This document shows, piece after piece, positions 21,991 to 33,899 of a DNA stretch of 64,000 nucleotides. The notes under the pieces are model-generated. The model was not told the origin of the DNA, searched no databases, and worked only from the letters and a program-made list of their open reading frames with translations. Position 1 is the first letter of the stretch. Every line of letters begins with the position of its first letter. The translations under genes were made by a program, and so were the position numbers. The stretch comes from Meconema thalassinum (Eukaryota; Arthropoda; Insecta; Orthoptera; Tettigoniidae). The stretch covers positions 184,640,813 to 184,704,812 of the forward strand of contig OX336397.1 in the NCBI GenBank assembly GCA_946902985.2, in the 5' to 3' direction.

Positions 21991-23860
21991 TAATACGTGC
22001 AAGAGCCCGTCCCAACGTTTCAAACATGTAATTTCCCCTGATGCAATTCTTGACATTTTGAAACGTCCACTTCGTCGCTCAGTTCCGCCTGTGACCACGA
22101 GATGGTAGCTGCTCTCGGACTTTGGAAAGACTTCAAGTAGTTCCTGCAGCTCCGCTAGAGACTGTGTGCTGGGTCTTATAAAACTCTTCATATGCATGAC
22201 ATAATTGAAAGTCAATTATATTCTTCGTCATGAAACAAATGCCGGTGTATTCATGATACCGCCAAAATTATTTACTAAATTATGACATTGTTGTTTGATG
22301 TGTCAATCTGTGATTGGACATTTTCCAAATATCATGCATGCAGCGCGCCTGGCTTCCTTGTCGGCGCCATTATGTGTTGTCATCGGTAACTGAACAGTCT
22401 GGTTTGAACTGAGTGATCGTGAATTTGATTGTCTATTGAGGTGGGGGCCTGTGGCCCTCGCCTCACCAAGAAATGAAATTACATTACAAAAAAACGTGTA
22501 CCGCAGTGGGTAGGAAGTGGGATTGTCGCCCCTGAAGCATGATCTACCTTATTTTCGCCGGAATGGAGAAAACTTGAAGATGTTTGGAGTCAATGGTTGC
22601 GTGTGCCAGCAACAGCCATCTGGGCAGTTTTCTTTTTTTAGATTATTTATTAGTGTTATGTTTGTTTTATCATCAGTGTCTCCCCAAAGGCCTTATTAAG
22701 GTATGTCTTGAAACCTTATTTAATTTAAATTATTGGAGCTCCTTATTTTGCATTGTGTGATGAGTGTTTGTTTTAGTTCTGAAAGGTTGACCTTGGAATA
22801 GATATGTCACCTATGAAAATGTAAAAGTTTGTTAAACTTTTTTTTGTCCGGGGAACACTACTGTTTTTCTTCTTAACTTATTATTTGGCATCTAGCTAAG
22901 GCAGTTTCTTCTTATAATATTATGGTACTGGCCAGACGAGTCTATTTACACTAGGCCTAAATTGGTTCATTAGTCGGTCGTTTTTTTTTTGTCTGATCCG
23001 TTGCCTTTCACTGTTGTAATAGTATTTAGACATAATTGTTTCCCGCCGTTCACTTCCTTCTGCTAATGTTTAAATTTAATTTTATTAATTGTTTGCCGTA
23101 ATTTCGATCAGGCATGCGGTCTTCCGTTTAGTGGGCATGTTTTTGTTTTGTTATGAAGAGATGCATTCTGGTCTCGTGGTCAGTCTCTTGGCGTCTACCG
23201 CGAAACTCAAACGTGTTGTGTTAACTTAAGATGTTTTTTTTTATTTAACCTTGTCGGTTTAACATTGTGTTTTACGTAATTGTTCCTGTGTTTTTCTCCA
23301 TCATGCAAATTAATGAATTGTTTTCTGATACAATTTACTTTGGTTAATTTAATTTTTATTTCTCGTTTCATCGTGGCCGGGATCTACGCATGCCGGATCG
23401 CTATTGCATTCCCTTGCAAATTATCAAGCCCTTTTTCATTGTGTTATGCATGTAATTTTTATTTTAACCTTTGGGCTTTAACATTTTTATTTTTATTTAA
23501 GTCTTTTCTTTTCTTGGCTTTGCAAGCAAGCATGTTAGGCGGTATCTGGCCTTCATTGTAAATTTGTGCTGGTTGATGCATGTTCTGTTTCTGGTGGAGG
23601 TGTTTTCTCTTGAAATTTTTAACATTAAATTTTTATTTGTAAATTTTAATCTATTGTTGTGGCATTATTTCGCCGACAGCAGTTCTGTCGGTTGGTGGGG
23701 GGTGTCTGTACGATAGCCTGTGTGTTGTCCCCTTCTCCATCTTCCTTCCACTCCTTTGGAGCTCTTCTGTTGGGACACATCATCTGGAGGTGATTTGTTC
23801 TGGAAGCGACCCGGACCTCTCAAACAAAGGTAAGTTGGGCCCCGGATTCCTGGTGTTGCA
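21991..23860 (+). repeat. 5' LTR of the Gypsy element (1,870 bp)
   Basis: It matches 44612-45481 plus 49090-50090. It starts TAATACGTGC where the 3' copy has TGTTACGTGC, so the first bases have changed from the usual TG. It ends GGTGTTGCA. A 93-codon hydrophobic ORF (23280-23561) recurs in the 3' LTR. It is T-rich and I take it as chance. Confidence 0.92.
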
Positions 23861-23861
23861 G

Positions 23862-23871
23862 TGGTAGCAGA
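23862..23871 (+). promoter_or_regulatory. Primer-binding site for initiator tRNA-Met
   Basis: TGGTAGCAGA, one base after the LTR, is complementary to the 3' end of eukaryotic initiator tRNA-Met (TCTGCTACCA, known from that tRNA). Many retrotransposons use this primer. Confidence 0.8.
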
Positions 23872-24499
23872 CCGCGTTCGAGTTCACTTCCGTAACTATC
23901 CCCTCCCCAGTACCCGCAGGCTGTTTTATGGACCCCTCTAGTGCTGATGGGTCAGTTGTTGGTGGGATTTTGTCAGGCCAGTGCACTTGATGTTGTGTAA
24001 AGCTAATCCCTGTCGTTTGTTTTATTTCATGTTTGCCTCTGGATATCCATGTGGTACGCTGTAAGTGTCCTGTTCTAAGCGAGGTGTTTGCTGCTGTATT
24101 TTGTCCTGTTGGTGTGCAACGTCCCCACTGAAAATGAAGCCCGGTGAGTGACTGACATGTGTTCTTGGCATAGGAAATGGGATTTCTTAATGTTCTGATA
24201 GCCTACTTGCTTCGTGTGAAGGAGTCCTGGAGCTCTGTCGGAGGCTGTTAGCCAGATGTTTTGTGCCAATTTTTGTAATTTAGCTTTCTGTTCTCGAGCC
24301 AAGCAGGCGGTGACGTATGCAGTTCTGGACAGCATTGTGCATGATTTTGTATAGTATGGTGGTGGTGTTCGAGTGTCAGCCTAATCTTTGGTGTTGGTAA
24401 TTGGTGGTTGTGGTACTGTTGTGAAAGTGTAAACTGTCCTTGTAATTCCTGAAATTTGTTTCCTTCTATATTGGCTGTCTGCATTCTGTGTTTTCCAAA
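23872..24499 (+). other. Leader between PBS and gag
   Basis: About 630 bases of untranslated leader. ORFs on the opposite strand here are short and unsupported. Confidence 0.6.
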
Positions 24500-25575
24500 A
24501 TGGCCGACAACAATAGTGTTTTCGACTTAATTGACTTAAGAGATAACCTTGTGAATTTGGAGAGTTCTTCTGGGGTTGAACGTGAATCACCTCTGTTTAC
24601 TAGGTCTGAGGTTTTGGGATCGATTACCAGTAGTAGTTTGCCTGCCCCTCTGTTGCCTGGCGCTGGCTCGTCCATACCACTTAATCCTGCATACGGTCAT
24701 TCTTCTCATGTTAGGTCACCTAATGATTTCCTGGGTCCTGCCGACCCATTGCATCCCAGTTCTTTCTCTAGTAATATAAATGTTTTGTCGCCTGTAGAGG
24801 GTGTGCGAGCGGACTACCCTGGTAACAATGTCCCTTTTCCTAATGCTACATTCTCGCCTACCGTTAATTATGGGTCGATTCCTCATCCTATTTCTGGTTT
24901 CTTAACTAAGTTAAAGCATTTCAACCTTGATGACGTTACCCAAGTGGTACAATTTTTAAAGCAAGTGGTCGAGTTGGGCAACCATGCCTCGATTTTTGGG
25001 ATGTCGGAAATTCAGATTTTCCAACTTTTGTATCCAGTTGCATCCGGTATGCTGCGCGATAAGCTTGTTGAAGCTATCCACCTCCGCATGTCCTTAGCCA
25101 TGTTTATTAGGGAAGTGTTGTGGTTTTTTGTCCCTGCAAGCGCCCTAAGTGCTCTCGAGCAAAAGTTCCTTTATCGTGTCCAAAGGTTGGACGAGTCCCT
25201 TAGCGACTATGTCAGCGACATTAAGGTGTATGCCCAGGTATTTGCATCCCCTTTAACAGAGCGACAGTTGGTGTCATCAATTGTAAATGGGTTTTCGCCT
25301 CAATATAGGTCATACATGACTATGTGTACCAGGCCTTCGTCATTTGTCGAGCTGAAACAGGTCGTTATAGAGGCTATGGCTGTGAAGCATGCAGATTTCC
25401 TTCGTGTAGCTAATGTTCCTCCTCCTTCCTTGATGTCTTTTCCCCCTCCTTCCTTGATGTCTCGTCCCCACCTAAGGTTATGTTTCATCCTCGACCTAAT
25501 ATTAAGTGCCACACGTGCGGTGGAGTGGGACATGTCAAGAAGGTGTGTCCGAGTAACCAGGTTGTGTATCGCCAA
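24500..25575 (+). pseudogene. gag: Gypsy gag, frameshifted before the zinc knuckle
   Basis: ATG at 24500 (MADNNSVFDLIDLRDN). Residues about 140-300 form the capsid-like retrotransposon gag domain (LSDYVSDIKVYAQVF, LVSSIVNGFSPQYRSYM). A 24-bp direct duplication (PPPSLMS twice, about 25416-25463) is followed by a C-run (25466-25469) where the frame changes. The zinc knuckle C-x2-C-x4-H-x4-C (25507-25548) lies in the frame of pol, not in the upstream gag frame. The shift is therefore a mutation or a recoding site placed before the knuckle. Since knuckles normally belong to Gag, mutation is more likely. TGA at 25576-25578 follows. Confidence 0.8.
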
Positions 25576-25578
25576 TGA

Positions 25579-26753
25579 CGGAACGTTGTGGAGACCAATT
25601 CGGGTGTTACTTCCAAGGATATTTATGTGCATAAGAGTTTGGGAAAACCCTGTGAAGTTTCTGGTCGCCCTACCAATGATAGTCTTGATAACTCTATGAA
25701 AACTAATTCATCACGTGCTAATTCTGCTTATGTCGCTGGCCTACCTAACCTGTCGGTGAGCAATGTCGTGGCAAGTCAGCCTAATTCTAAATATTATGTG
25801 AAACCTGTGGTGCGAGGGTCCTCGCCATCTAATTGTAGTCGTGTTAGAGTGAGTAATGATTTTGGAATTTCTCCTGTGGCTAAAGGAATATCCCCGTTTA
25901 TTGAAAGTTGTGTCAATGACGAGCCCGTTTCTGCGTTGCTTGATTCTGGTAGTGTCGCATCCTTTATAAGTGAGTACTGGTTTTTATCTATGAAGAGTGT
26001 TTGCAAATTTCCTGAGTTAGAGCCTAACAATGAATCTTTTATTTCGGCAAATTGTTCAAACTTAAGTATTTTGGGTAGTATGACAGTTAAAATTCATATT
26101 CTAAATTTTTCTTGGAAATTTAAATTTTTGGTTGCCAGAAATCTTTCTTGTGCTGTGGTCATTGGAGCTAATTTCATGTCACACGTTGGTATGCTTCTTG
26201 ATTTTGGTGCTCGCAACTTATGGTTTAAGTTTTATCCACAGAGAAAATTATCATTTAACCCGGTTTTATCTTCTCCTGCTGTCAATTCTGTTAGTGAACC
26301 TATGACTATTGAGGATCTCGATCTGGAAAATTTAACGAGTCTTCAAAAGGATGCCATTAAGAGGTTATGTCAGGAGTATGCCGATGTATTAACTGACAAG
26401 TTGGGTGTAACCCATTTGATGGAGTACAAGATTGAGCTAACCGATTCCGTGCCGGTGCGTTCCAGCCCGTATCGCCTTGCCCCGCCCAAGATGGCTGAAC
26501 TTCGTAAGATTATCGATAAGATGTTAGAAGAAGGTGTAATCCAACCCTCTATCTCTGCCTACTCATCCCCTGTATTTCTTGTGCTAAAACCTAACGGTGG
26601 TTTTCGGCCGGTGGTCGACTATAGGGCTCTTAATCAAAAAGTTGTTTTGCAATCCATTCCTTTGCCGGACCTTCACACATGTTTTAGTTGGTTTCGCAAC
26701 GCGAAGGTGTTCACGATCCTCGATTTAAATTCTTCCTACTTCCAAATTCCCCT
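25579..26753 (+). CDS. pol: Gypsy pol, N-terminal part: protease and first half of RT, cut by GF2
   Basis: Same frame as the zinc knuckle, separated from it by one TGA codon. The aspartic protease motif is ALLDSGS (about 25930-25950). RT begins with MLEEGVIQPSISAYSSPVFL and reaches the first catalytic region, TILDLNSSYFQIPL. The gene stops at 26753 because GF2 is inserted within the codon after Pro. Coding continues at 41440 without loss of frame once GF2 and one copy of TCCCCT are discounted, so the insertion was clean and recent. Confidence 0.9.
26748..26753. repeat. Left target-site duplication of GF2 (TCCCCT)
   Basis: TCCCCT from the Gypsy RT coding sequence, repeated at 41434-41439. Confidence 0.92.
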
Positions 26754-26814
26754 AGTAGTGGTTTTGTGGGGGTTCAGATCCCACCACCACCGCTCCACCG
26801 CTGGAATACTAAAA

Positions 26815-28105
26815 TGGCAATATCTCGCGAACCAATCAGGCTAGAGACTTGTACGAGGTGTCATTGAACTCGAGCTAACACCCCCTTTCCAATGGGCAAC
26901 ATATTTCAACCCCAAAAGTAATACCTACCCCTACTAGGGGGTGAAATTGTAATTTTTTGGAGAATCTCTCTTTTCAATTGCAACATGTGAGAGTTCGAAT
27001 GCTGATATGGATTTAAACGTTGTTCCACATAAAGTGCATGTGCACGGTGGATAGCCACTATGAATTAACATGCTTGTTTTTTGTTTTTGACGCATGCCCA
27101 CTCATAGCTTTTTGTAAGAGGGTGGGGGAGTGGTTCCCTGTGGACGGGTTATTGTTGACAGGTCCTTGTTGACAAGTCATTGTTGACGGGTCCCTGTGGA
27201 CTGGTCCTTGTGGACAAGTCCTTGTGGACGAGTCCTTGTCCCTTTGGACTGATCCCTTTGGACGGGTCCCTTTGGCCTGGTTCCTACGGACTAGCCCATG
27301 AATTTATTTAAATTATGTCAAAGGGCCTAACTACATTTGTATGTGTTGAATTGACGTTGTTCACTAATCCCCCACTACTATAATGTAATAACGATATGAA
27401 AGGAAAGTGATGAAATACATGTGAACACCTGTGAGATGTCATTATTAGCATTCTCCTTGTGAAACAAGTCACATCCTGTTTTCATTCATACGTGAGAAAA
27501 TGCGAGTTCATTTGTAATATGATCTAACACACAGGTGTTCACATGTGCACGTGCACGATAAGAGCTAACAAGTCACAACCTGTTTTGGCAGTGGTGGGAA
27601 TAAGGCTAGAGACATGTACGAGTAGTCAAATTACTCCGGCAGACAACCCCTTTCCTATGGATAGCTTATTTCCACTCAAAAATAAAATCTACCCCTACTA
27701 GGGGGTGAAATAATAATTTTTAGGTAAAAGTCGCTTTCCATGTGCAACATGTGTGAGTTTGTATACCAATATGAAATTAAACTCGTTCCACATAAAGTGC
27801 ATGCATACAACTGAATGCCGCTATGATTTATCATTTTTGTTTTTTGTTTTACGAATGCGCAATTGGGGTTTTTGTAAGAGGGCGGGCTTTTTGAATAATG
27901 ATTTATAGATACTTTTTTTTTTACAAATTAACCAAAGATCCAAAAACTAATAGGTCATCGGCATTTTAATATCTTATGAACTAAGAAAGCTAGTAACTTG
28001 TATGAGGGGTCGTTGGACTTGTGGTGACGCCCGTTTTTGAATGTATTATTCATTTTTTGTCAAAAGGGCCTAACTGCACTTTCGTTAATATCTCGCTAAC
28101 TAATA
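26815..28105 (+). repeat. GF2 left subterminal cassettes
   Basis: ATATCTCGCGAACCAATCAG at about 26820 starts a unit with CTAGAGACTTGTACGAGGTG and a TTTCAACCCCAAAA box. Related units lie near 27600, 27960 (ATCTTATGAACTAAGAAAGC) and 28090. The same cassette occurs in GF1 (3042-3900). Confidence 0.75.
27140..27300. repeat. 14-bp minisatellite (GACNNGTCCYTGTG), left subterminal
   Basis: About ten units such as GACGGGTCCCTGTG and GACAAGTCCTTGTG. Each holds a small GTCC/GGAC inverted repeat. The mirror copy is at 40880-41050 and the same unit lies at the axis. Confidence 0.8.
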
Positions 28106-28620
28106 ATCACAGAGGGTCGAGTGAGGTGTCATAGGACTTAAAATGGCCAACCCCTCCCCATGACCAATGAATTTACAAAAAAACCAGCAAGGTCATTAAC
28201 CTAAGATTGTATCAACTAATAATCAGAGAGGGACAAGTGAGGTGTCACAAAACTCAGGATGGCCAACCCTTTTCCATAACCAACGAATTTACCCAAAATA
28301 CCCAAAACAGCAAGGTCATTGACCTAAGATTTTATAAACTTATCAGTAGACAGGGTCAAGTGAGGTGTCATAGGACTACGAATGGTTAACCCTTTCCCAT
28401 GACCAATGAATTTACCTCAAAAATTCAAAACAGCAAGGTCATTGACCTGAGATTTTATAAACTAATAATCGGATATCAACATGTGAGGTGTCATAGGACT
28501 TAGAATGGTCAACCCTTTCCCATGGCTAATGAATTAACCCAAAAATACCCAATACATCAAGGTCATCGACCTGAGATTTTATAAACTTATAATCGGATAT
28601 GGACATGTGAAATGTTTACA
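28106..28620. repeat. About 118-bp tandem array, left arm
   Basis: About five units with GTGAGGTGTCATAGGACTTA, CCATGACCAATGAATTTAC and CAAGGTCATTGACCTAAGAT. Mirrored at 39530-40085. Confidence 0.85.
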
Positions 28621-30426
28621 GTGAGTGATGAAACATAGCTAGGTAGTGAAAGAATTATTGTAGGCTACATGTATGGTGACTGACAAATCTTTCACCATTG
28701 GAACTTGTTTTCAGATCAAACTGCAGTACAGAGAGAGTATAGGTTGTAGGTATGGGATAATAAATGACAAATGGTGTATACAAAATCTGATTAATCGATT
28801 CAAGAAATAAGAGTAGTCAATCTTTAGTTGATTGGTTAAATAGGATAGCTAAAATCCAAAATGGTGACTACATTGAACTAAACTGAACCAAGCTGAATCA
28901 AATCCAACCAAACCGAACCAAACTTAATCAAAAACAAGCCAATGGTTTAAGTGTAAAACTTGTGGTTGAATGTGGGCATTGGTAATGTCAGAAAGGAAAG
29001 GGATAACGCTCTACCTATAGAGGGTAAGGTAAAGCTAGTGCCTGATGCTAATGCACACACACACACAAGTACATGAACCACACACAACCATCCTATGCAG
29101 TTATTATGGGTTGACTGTTAAAACTTGCTCAGTGGTTACTGGGACAAGATGGTCGCTAAACACAACAAGCTTTAAATACCTGAGGCTAATAATCTATACA
29201 CACACTCACACACACTTGTTCTAAACTAAACTGTCTTGCTGGCAGAGCTCACACGGTAGGTAAATGACAGAAATGCTTGGCTAACAGAAATACAACCATT
29301 TTCGGTTGTCTAATGTTATCAGCTAAACATTACGTGCTATAGTGGTGAGCACATGTGCCTCTTTCACTGGAGATCTTAACTCGATTTCTAGCTCTAAGGC
29401 CTAGAACGAATCAAACTTAGAAAAAAAGGTATGGTGACGCAGTGGTTAAACTGTTAGCCTTTCACTAAGGTAGATTAGGGTTTGATTTTTGGTTAATATG
29501 CATGTCATAAACAATCAAATAAAAGCAGAGATAATGTTTAAAACTGATTACACTTGTCTCTTTTCAAATTATTACTTAGATTACAAATACAAACGTGGAC
29601 TGGGTTTGACATACAGTTAATGCTTCCTATCACATACCAGACTGCAAGAAAGCCAAACAAGCAAAAGCAGTGGTAAAATCGCTATGTGTAGAGAAATACC
29701 TAACGGTTTTATGAACTGGCAAAGGTATGTCGCATAAACAGTGCAGGATACAATCCAGCAACCATAATTTGTATCTCGTGGACAAGAGAAAACATATATA
29801 TAGAGAGAGATAGAAAGCTTGTGTGTGTGTGTGGGTAGCATTGGTTGTTTGACCAGAGAAAATGCGGTGAGGCAGGGTGGGGGGAGGGAGAATTATCACT
29901 TATATATGAATGGAAAATAGATTTTTTTCAATCGTTTTGTTTTTCAAATGTAGTGGTAGATAGTCGTTTTTTGTAAAACATTCTTACTTGCAGTAGTAAT
30001 AAGCCTCTATGGTTCCGCTAACATATAGATGGACTGTATTATTGCCATGGTCAAGCACTCACATTAAGATCATTTACAAAATCATAAAATGAAAAATAAA
30101 AATCTTGTTTTGGAAATATCGTTTTTCAACATACACACAAAATAAATATATAAAAAATTTGTAAACAGCAAATTGGAAAATCCATGTTTCCATATAGACA
30201 AAATTTAAAAACCTTAAACGGACATTTAAGAAAATATATGCAAATGGGAAATTGACAAATGTGTAAATATGAAAATGGAAAAATCCATGTTTCCATATCA
30301 TGAAATTGAAAAACATCAAACTGTCATTTTAAAAAAATGCAAATGGAAAATTGTCAAATTGCAATGTGTGAAATGTGAAATTGAACAAATGACTATCATT
30401 ATATAAAAAAAAGAACATGGTGCTCT

Positions 30427-30575
30427 ATGGGGGATCCAAGGTTATAATATGTTAAACAGATAGCCTTGAATGTAGGGTGTGGTAGTTATATAGAGATGAG
30501 ACGTTTCGCTCGGGGCAGGGAGGCATGGAGATCTGCATCAAACCAGTCAAAAGACTGACGACTCAAACAACAACA
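30427..30575 (+). pseudogene. LINE C-terminal fragment with (AAC)n end, GF2 left arm
   Basis: The plus strand reads YVKQIALNVGCGSYIEMRRF then ARGREAWRSASNQSKD, stop, and CAAACAACAAC. It belongs to the same family as the relic at 18956-19390. The mirror is at 37553-37700. Confidence 0.65.
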
Positions 30576-30856
30576 TGTAGAGCTCACCAAAATAATGTTG
30601 TGTAACGGTAAATGTTAGTCAACGAACAGTAATGCATTACTAAAACCTATGACACGATACCTAAGAGCTTTTCTAAAATTATTTTAAAATGCCTTTAACC
30701 CTATATTAAACACCCAGTTCACAAGACTCATAACTGCAATGTTATGGTCAAACAAAACAAAATCTATATTTCAAAACAAACAAGTGGTTTAGTCAATGTA
30801 TACTGGAAAAAGTTTTATAAACACTCAAGTCCACAAAAATAATTAAATTAGTAACT

Positions 30857-30942
30857 GTTAGGTTGACCGAGTGGTTATGGTGTTTGACTTAAGTTCAAAT
30901 TTTCTGTACAAGAAAGCAAGGGTTCGAATACCTTACCTGATA
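30857..30942 (+). tRNA. tRNA-Leu (anticodon UAA), GF2 left arm, somewhat degenerate
   Basis: The acceptor GTTAGGT/ACCTGAT pairs fully with two G-U pairs. The anticodon stem is TTTGA/TCAAA with loop CTTAAGT (UAA), then a long variable arm. The T arm AAGGG-TTCGAAT-ACCTT has one mismatch. The D arm differs from GF1 (TGACCGAGTGGTTATGG). The discriminator is A. It may be a pseudo-tRNA, but the fold survives. Confidence 0.7.
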
Positions 30943-31260
30943 TAACTATTGCCTCAACATGACTTGACCACACTATATTATTGTGTACTCGGTACACAAA
31001 CCATAGATAGAGTGTATTGTTTAAGGTCACTCTCTTTGCGAACATAGTCAGAGACTGTTGATGGTTAACAATTGCATTAATAGTGGGACATAGGGATAGC
31101 AATGAAGAAAAACAGACAATACCCATACACTTTTTTATTTATTTAATGTAAGTACTTGTACAATAGTTATATACAAACTACAACTCTCTTTTGTCTATTA
31201 CTATCTAGTCCTTTTCGATCCACTTGCATAACAAGGCAGATGACTTTGTAGTTCAGCCCC

Positions 31261-31659
31261 TTAAAACAACAACAACACTACCTCTTGCATAGTCTGTGAT
31301 GTTGATGACTCTTGAGGCGTGGAAGATGGATACGACATAACTTTTACAACAGGGGTTAAACGTTGCTCAACAATCAATGCACTATTTTGAGTAGCAACAT
31401 TTTTCTCTTGTACTAACTTATTAGCATTCTGATGATTTTTTGCCAACACCATCAGTGTTTTGTCTGGAGCACTACATTGATGATCACTCACACTTAAAAC
31501 CACACCATTTCTACTTTTCATATTGCCTCGACATCTTGTTGACCTCTGTTTTGAGCATCGCCAGAATATTATTCCTTTTACATTTTGTCGTCTATAGTTA
31601 TAAGAGTAGCCCTTATAGAGTACACGTTGTTTACTTCGATTAGTTGTAGTAAGTTCCAT
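31261..31659 (-). CDS. FLYWCH-like zinc-finger protein (GF2 gene B), left arm
   Basis: 132 residues. The finger occupies about residues 10-62: VLYKGYSYNYRRQN, then FWRCSKQRSTRCRG (C-x7-C) and SDHQC (H-x-C). FLYWCH fingers normally end H-x-H, so this is a C2HC variant. A Gln/Lys/Thr-rich tail follows, and the last residues (EVVLL) come from a GTTGTTGTTTTAAGGGGC repeat that also supplies the stop. The original C-terminus, which in gene A is acidic, therefore seems to have been cut off. A DNA-binding role is inferred from the family. Confidence 0.65.
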   Translation of the reverse strand: MELTTTNRSKQRVLYKGYSYNYRRQNVKGIIFWRCSKQRSTRCRGNMKSRNGVVLSVSDHQCSAPDKTLMVLAKNHQNANKLVQEKNVATQNSALIVEQRLTPVVKVMSYPSSTPQESSTSQTMQEVVLLLF

Positions 31660-31769
31660 AGTAGTAACTAACCTGTTAGTATGATTTGCACACTACAAAG
31701 GTTATCTCTGTTCTGGTAATAGAATTATTTAGCGTTGGCTTTTATATTTAATATGTACAGTTAAAAGTG

Positions 31770-32045
31770 ATAGAAAAGGGGTAGAAACGTGGTAGCAAAG
31801 TGGTAGACAAGTGGTAGACAATTGGTAACATAGTGGTAGAAAAGTGGTAGCAAAGTGGTAGCAAAGTGGTAGAAAAGTGGTAGAAAAGTAGTAGAAAAGT
31901 GGTAGCAAAGTGGTAGCAAAGTGGTAGAAAAGTGGTAGCAAACTAGAAAAGTGGTAGAAAAGTGGTAGAAAAGTAGTAGAAAAGTGGTAGCAAAGTGGTA
32001 GAAAACTGGTAGCAAACTAGAAAAGTGGTAGCCAAGTGGTAGAAA
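31770..32045. repeat. 11-bp minisatellite (AAAGTGGTAGC), left arm
   Basis: About 24 units alternating AAAAGTGGTAG and CAAAGTGGTAG, with a few AGTAGTAG forms. It lies between genes B and A. Confidence 0.92.
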
Positions 32046-32093
32046 ATATTACATGTATTGTTAAGAAATAGTTTAAGCGGTTACATGGATTCA

Positions 32094-32790
32094 TTACACT
32101 ATAATTTTAGCATCACGAAGCTCATTTTCGATATCCAAAAGTTCTTCCTCATATTTAGTATGACCAGCCTGTATACAGGTATGCAAGTACTGAAGCCGCT
32201 GGATTAGCTTATTGGGATTGTTCCAGTAAACAAATTTAACAAATGATATTTTTGGGTGTAAACCATTATCATCCTCATCATCATCATCATCGTAATCATC
32301 ATTATCATCATGGTTATCATCATCAATATAATTATCATCAATATAATCATCATCACTATTACTATCTAATCCTTTTTGTTCATCTTGCAATGCAACAACC
32401 TTTGGCATAGTTTGTGTTGTCTTTGATAGTGTTAGAGGTTTCTTAGACGTTAACGACTGTCCTAACATGTTTTTTTTCAGGAGATAATAAATGCTCTTTA
32501 ACAAACAAAGCACTATCTTGAGCCACACTATTTTTTTCTTGGTCTTGCTTTTTTACCTTGGTTAGAGTATTTTGTCCATTTAAATGAGTATTATTTTGAG
32601 ATTTACAATGATGATCGATTGAAATAAGTATGTTGGAGCCTTTTGTTTTAATCATTCCTCGACACTTTTTAGATCGTTGTTTCGAACAGCACCAAATAAC
32701 AGTTCCATTTTTATTAGTTCGTTTTACAATATATGCATATCCTTTATAGTAAGCACATGGCTTACCATAGCTAGTCGTTGATACTTCCAT
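32094..32790 (-). pseudogene. FLYWCH-like zinc-finger protein with acidic region (GF2 gene A), left arm, +1 in A-run
   Basis: ATG at 32790. Finger: AYYKGYAYIVKRTNKNGTVI, WCCSKQRSKKCRG and DHHCK, the same C2HC pattern as gene B. A Lys/Gln-rich linker leads to an A-run with 8 A on the coding strand (32465-32472). There the frame is lost and the first ORF ends at 32443. The second frame continues to 32094 with SLTSKKPLTLSKTTQTM, an Asp-rich run of about 35 residues and the end LQYLHTCIQAGHTKYEEELL. GF1 gene A keeps these two parts in one frame at this point, so they form one gene. Confidence 0.75.
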
Positions 32791-33057
32791 GTCGACTGTT
32801 GAGCATAAACTAATCTCTAGTAAAGTTAACTCGATAATAAAAATGATAGTTTGTAGTATGTGCAGTTTAAAGTAAGAGCAAAAGTGAGAGTCAAATGGTA
32901 GAAAAGTGTTAACAAAGTGGTGGAAGAGTGGTAGCAGTTTATAGTAGTCATGATCTTTTTTACCAGAATGTGATTTGAGTAAATGTAATTTCTAAACCTT
33001 AGCAGTGAGTAGTCAGTTAGTCTTGGTTCAGACAAGCGTAAACAGTTCTCCAATGAA

Positions 33058-33417
33058 TCAGAGATCAAGATTTTCATTATGAAACAGTTGTGTGTAACCA
33101 ATTAGGTATCGGTACTTGATAGCTTCACACATGAACAAAAATTCCAACATATCTGACATCAGATTTTCATTATGAAACAGTTGTGTGTAACCAATTAGGT
33201 ATCGGTACTTGATAGCTTCACACATGAACAAAAATTCCAACATATCTGACATGAAATACATGATTTGAAAGTTGACAAAGAATATACAATCAACCATTGT
33301 AGTTGCAATCTCAAACACAAAGACAAAATCAGCATGAACTTTTAAGTTAGAGGAAAATTCTATGAAATAGACTATGCATGAAATTTGGAAATACACAATA
33401 GAAGTTTGCAACACCAT
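33058..33417 (-). CDS. Short ORF with a 31-residue tandem duplication, GF2 left arm
   Basis: 119 residues, hydrophobic and aromatic-rich. It has two consecutive copies of a 31-residue unit (starting MSDMLEFLFMCEAIKYRYLI) from an exact 93-bp duplication (33071-33256). The right arm keeps an equivalent frame (34716-35054). No family is recognised. The frame-preserving duplication is compatible with a gene but also with chance. Confidence 0.3.
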   Translation of the reverse strand: MVLQTSIVYFQISCIVYFIEFSSNLKVHADFVFVFEIATTMVDCIFFVNFQIMYFMSDMLEFLFMCEAIKYRYLIGYTQLFHNENLMSDMLEFLFMCEAIKYRYLIGYTQLFHNENLDL

Positions 33418-33704
33418 CCTTCTAGCCTATATAAATTATCGACATGGAAAGTGTGCACTGCCCCTAACATTAAACCAATTTATCAATAACGAAAGTCAAC
33501 AATCAAAACATTTTGTCTTGAGTCTATCATTTAATGCATATATTCTGTCTACATTGAACAGTAACAAAAAACGCCAATCATAAATAATTAAGTTTCCTTT
33601 AATTCGTTATGTAATGATAAATACATATTTAAAGTTTTGGCTGACTGTTCAGAGTGAATCGCCTTTGAACACATAAGAGAGGGAATATTTTAAGACTTAA
33701 CCTC

Positions 33705-33755
33705 TGCTCACCTAACATAACCTAAATTTACCTAACCTAACCTTGTCATATAGGT
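33705..33755. repeat. Short CCTAA (TTAGG)-like tract, GF2 left arm
   Basis: CACCTAACATAACCTAAATT and CCTAACCTAACC, mirrored at about 34388-34435. The position near the axis matches the longer CCTAA tract near the centre of GF1. Confidence 0.6.
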
Positions 33756-33899
33756 AAGAAACGGGTCAAGCTATGCTTTCGACTACCGAGTTTCAGCTAC
33801 TTTTCAAGGTTACTCTCCCGAACATTGCCGGAGACTGCTGATAAACACCTATGTTCCCACGGCGGCGGCGCGCAACGACTTACATGATGCGCTTCTCCC

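Noticed and set aside
23280..23561. 93-residue hydrophobic ORF repeated in both LTRs
   Set aside because: The sequence is T-rich LTR DNA. Presence in both LTRs follows from LTR duplication, and no motif or family is seen.
31729..32015. Leu/Tyr/Phe-rich ORFs in GF2
   Set aside because: These are readings of the 11-bp minisatellite in overlapping frames.
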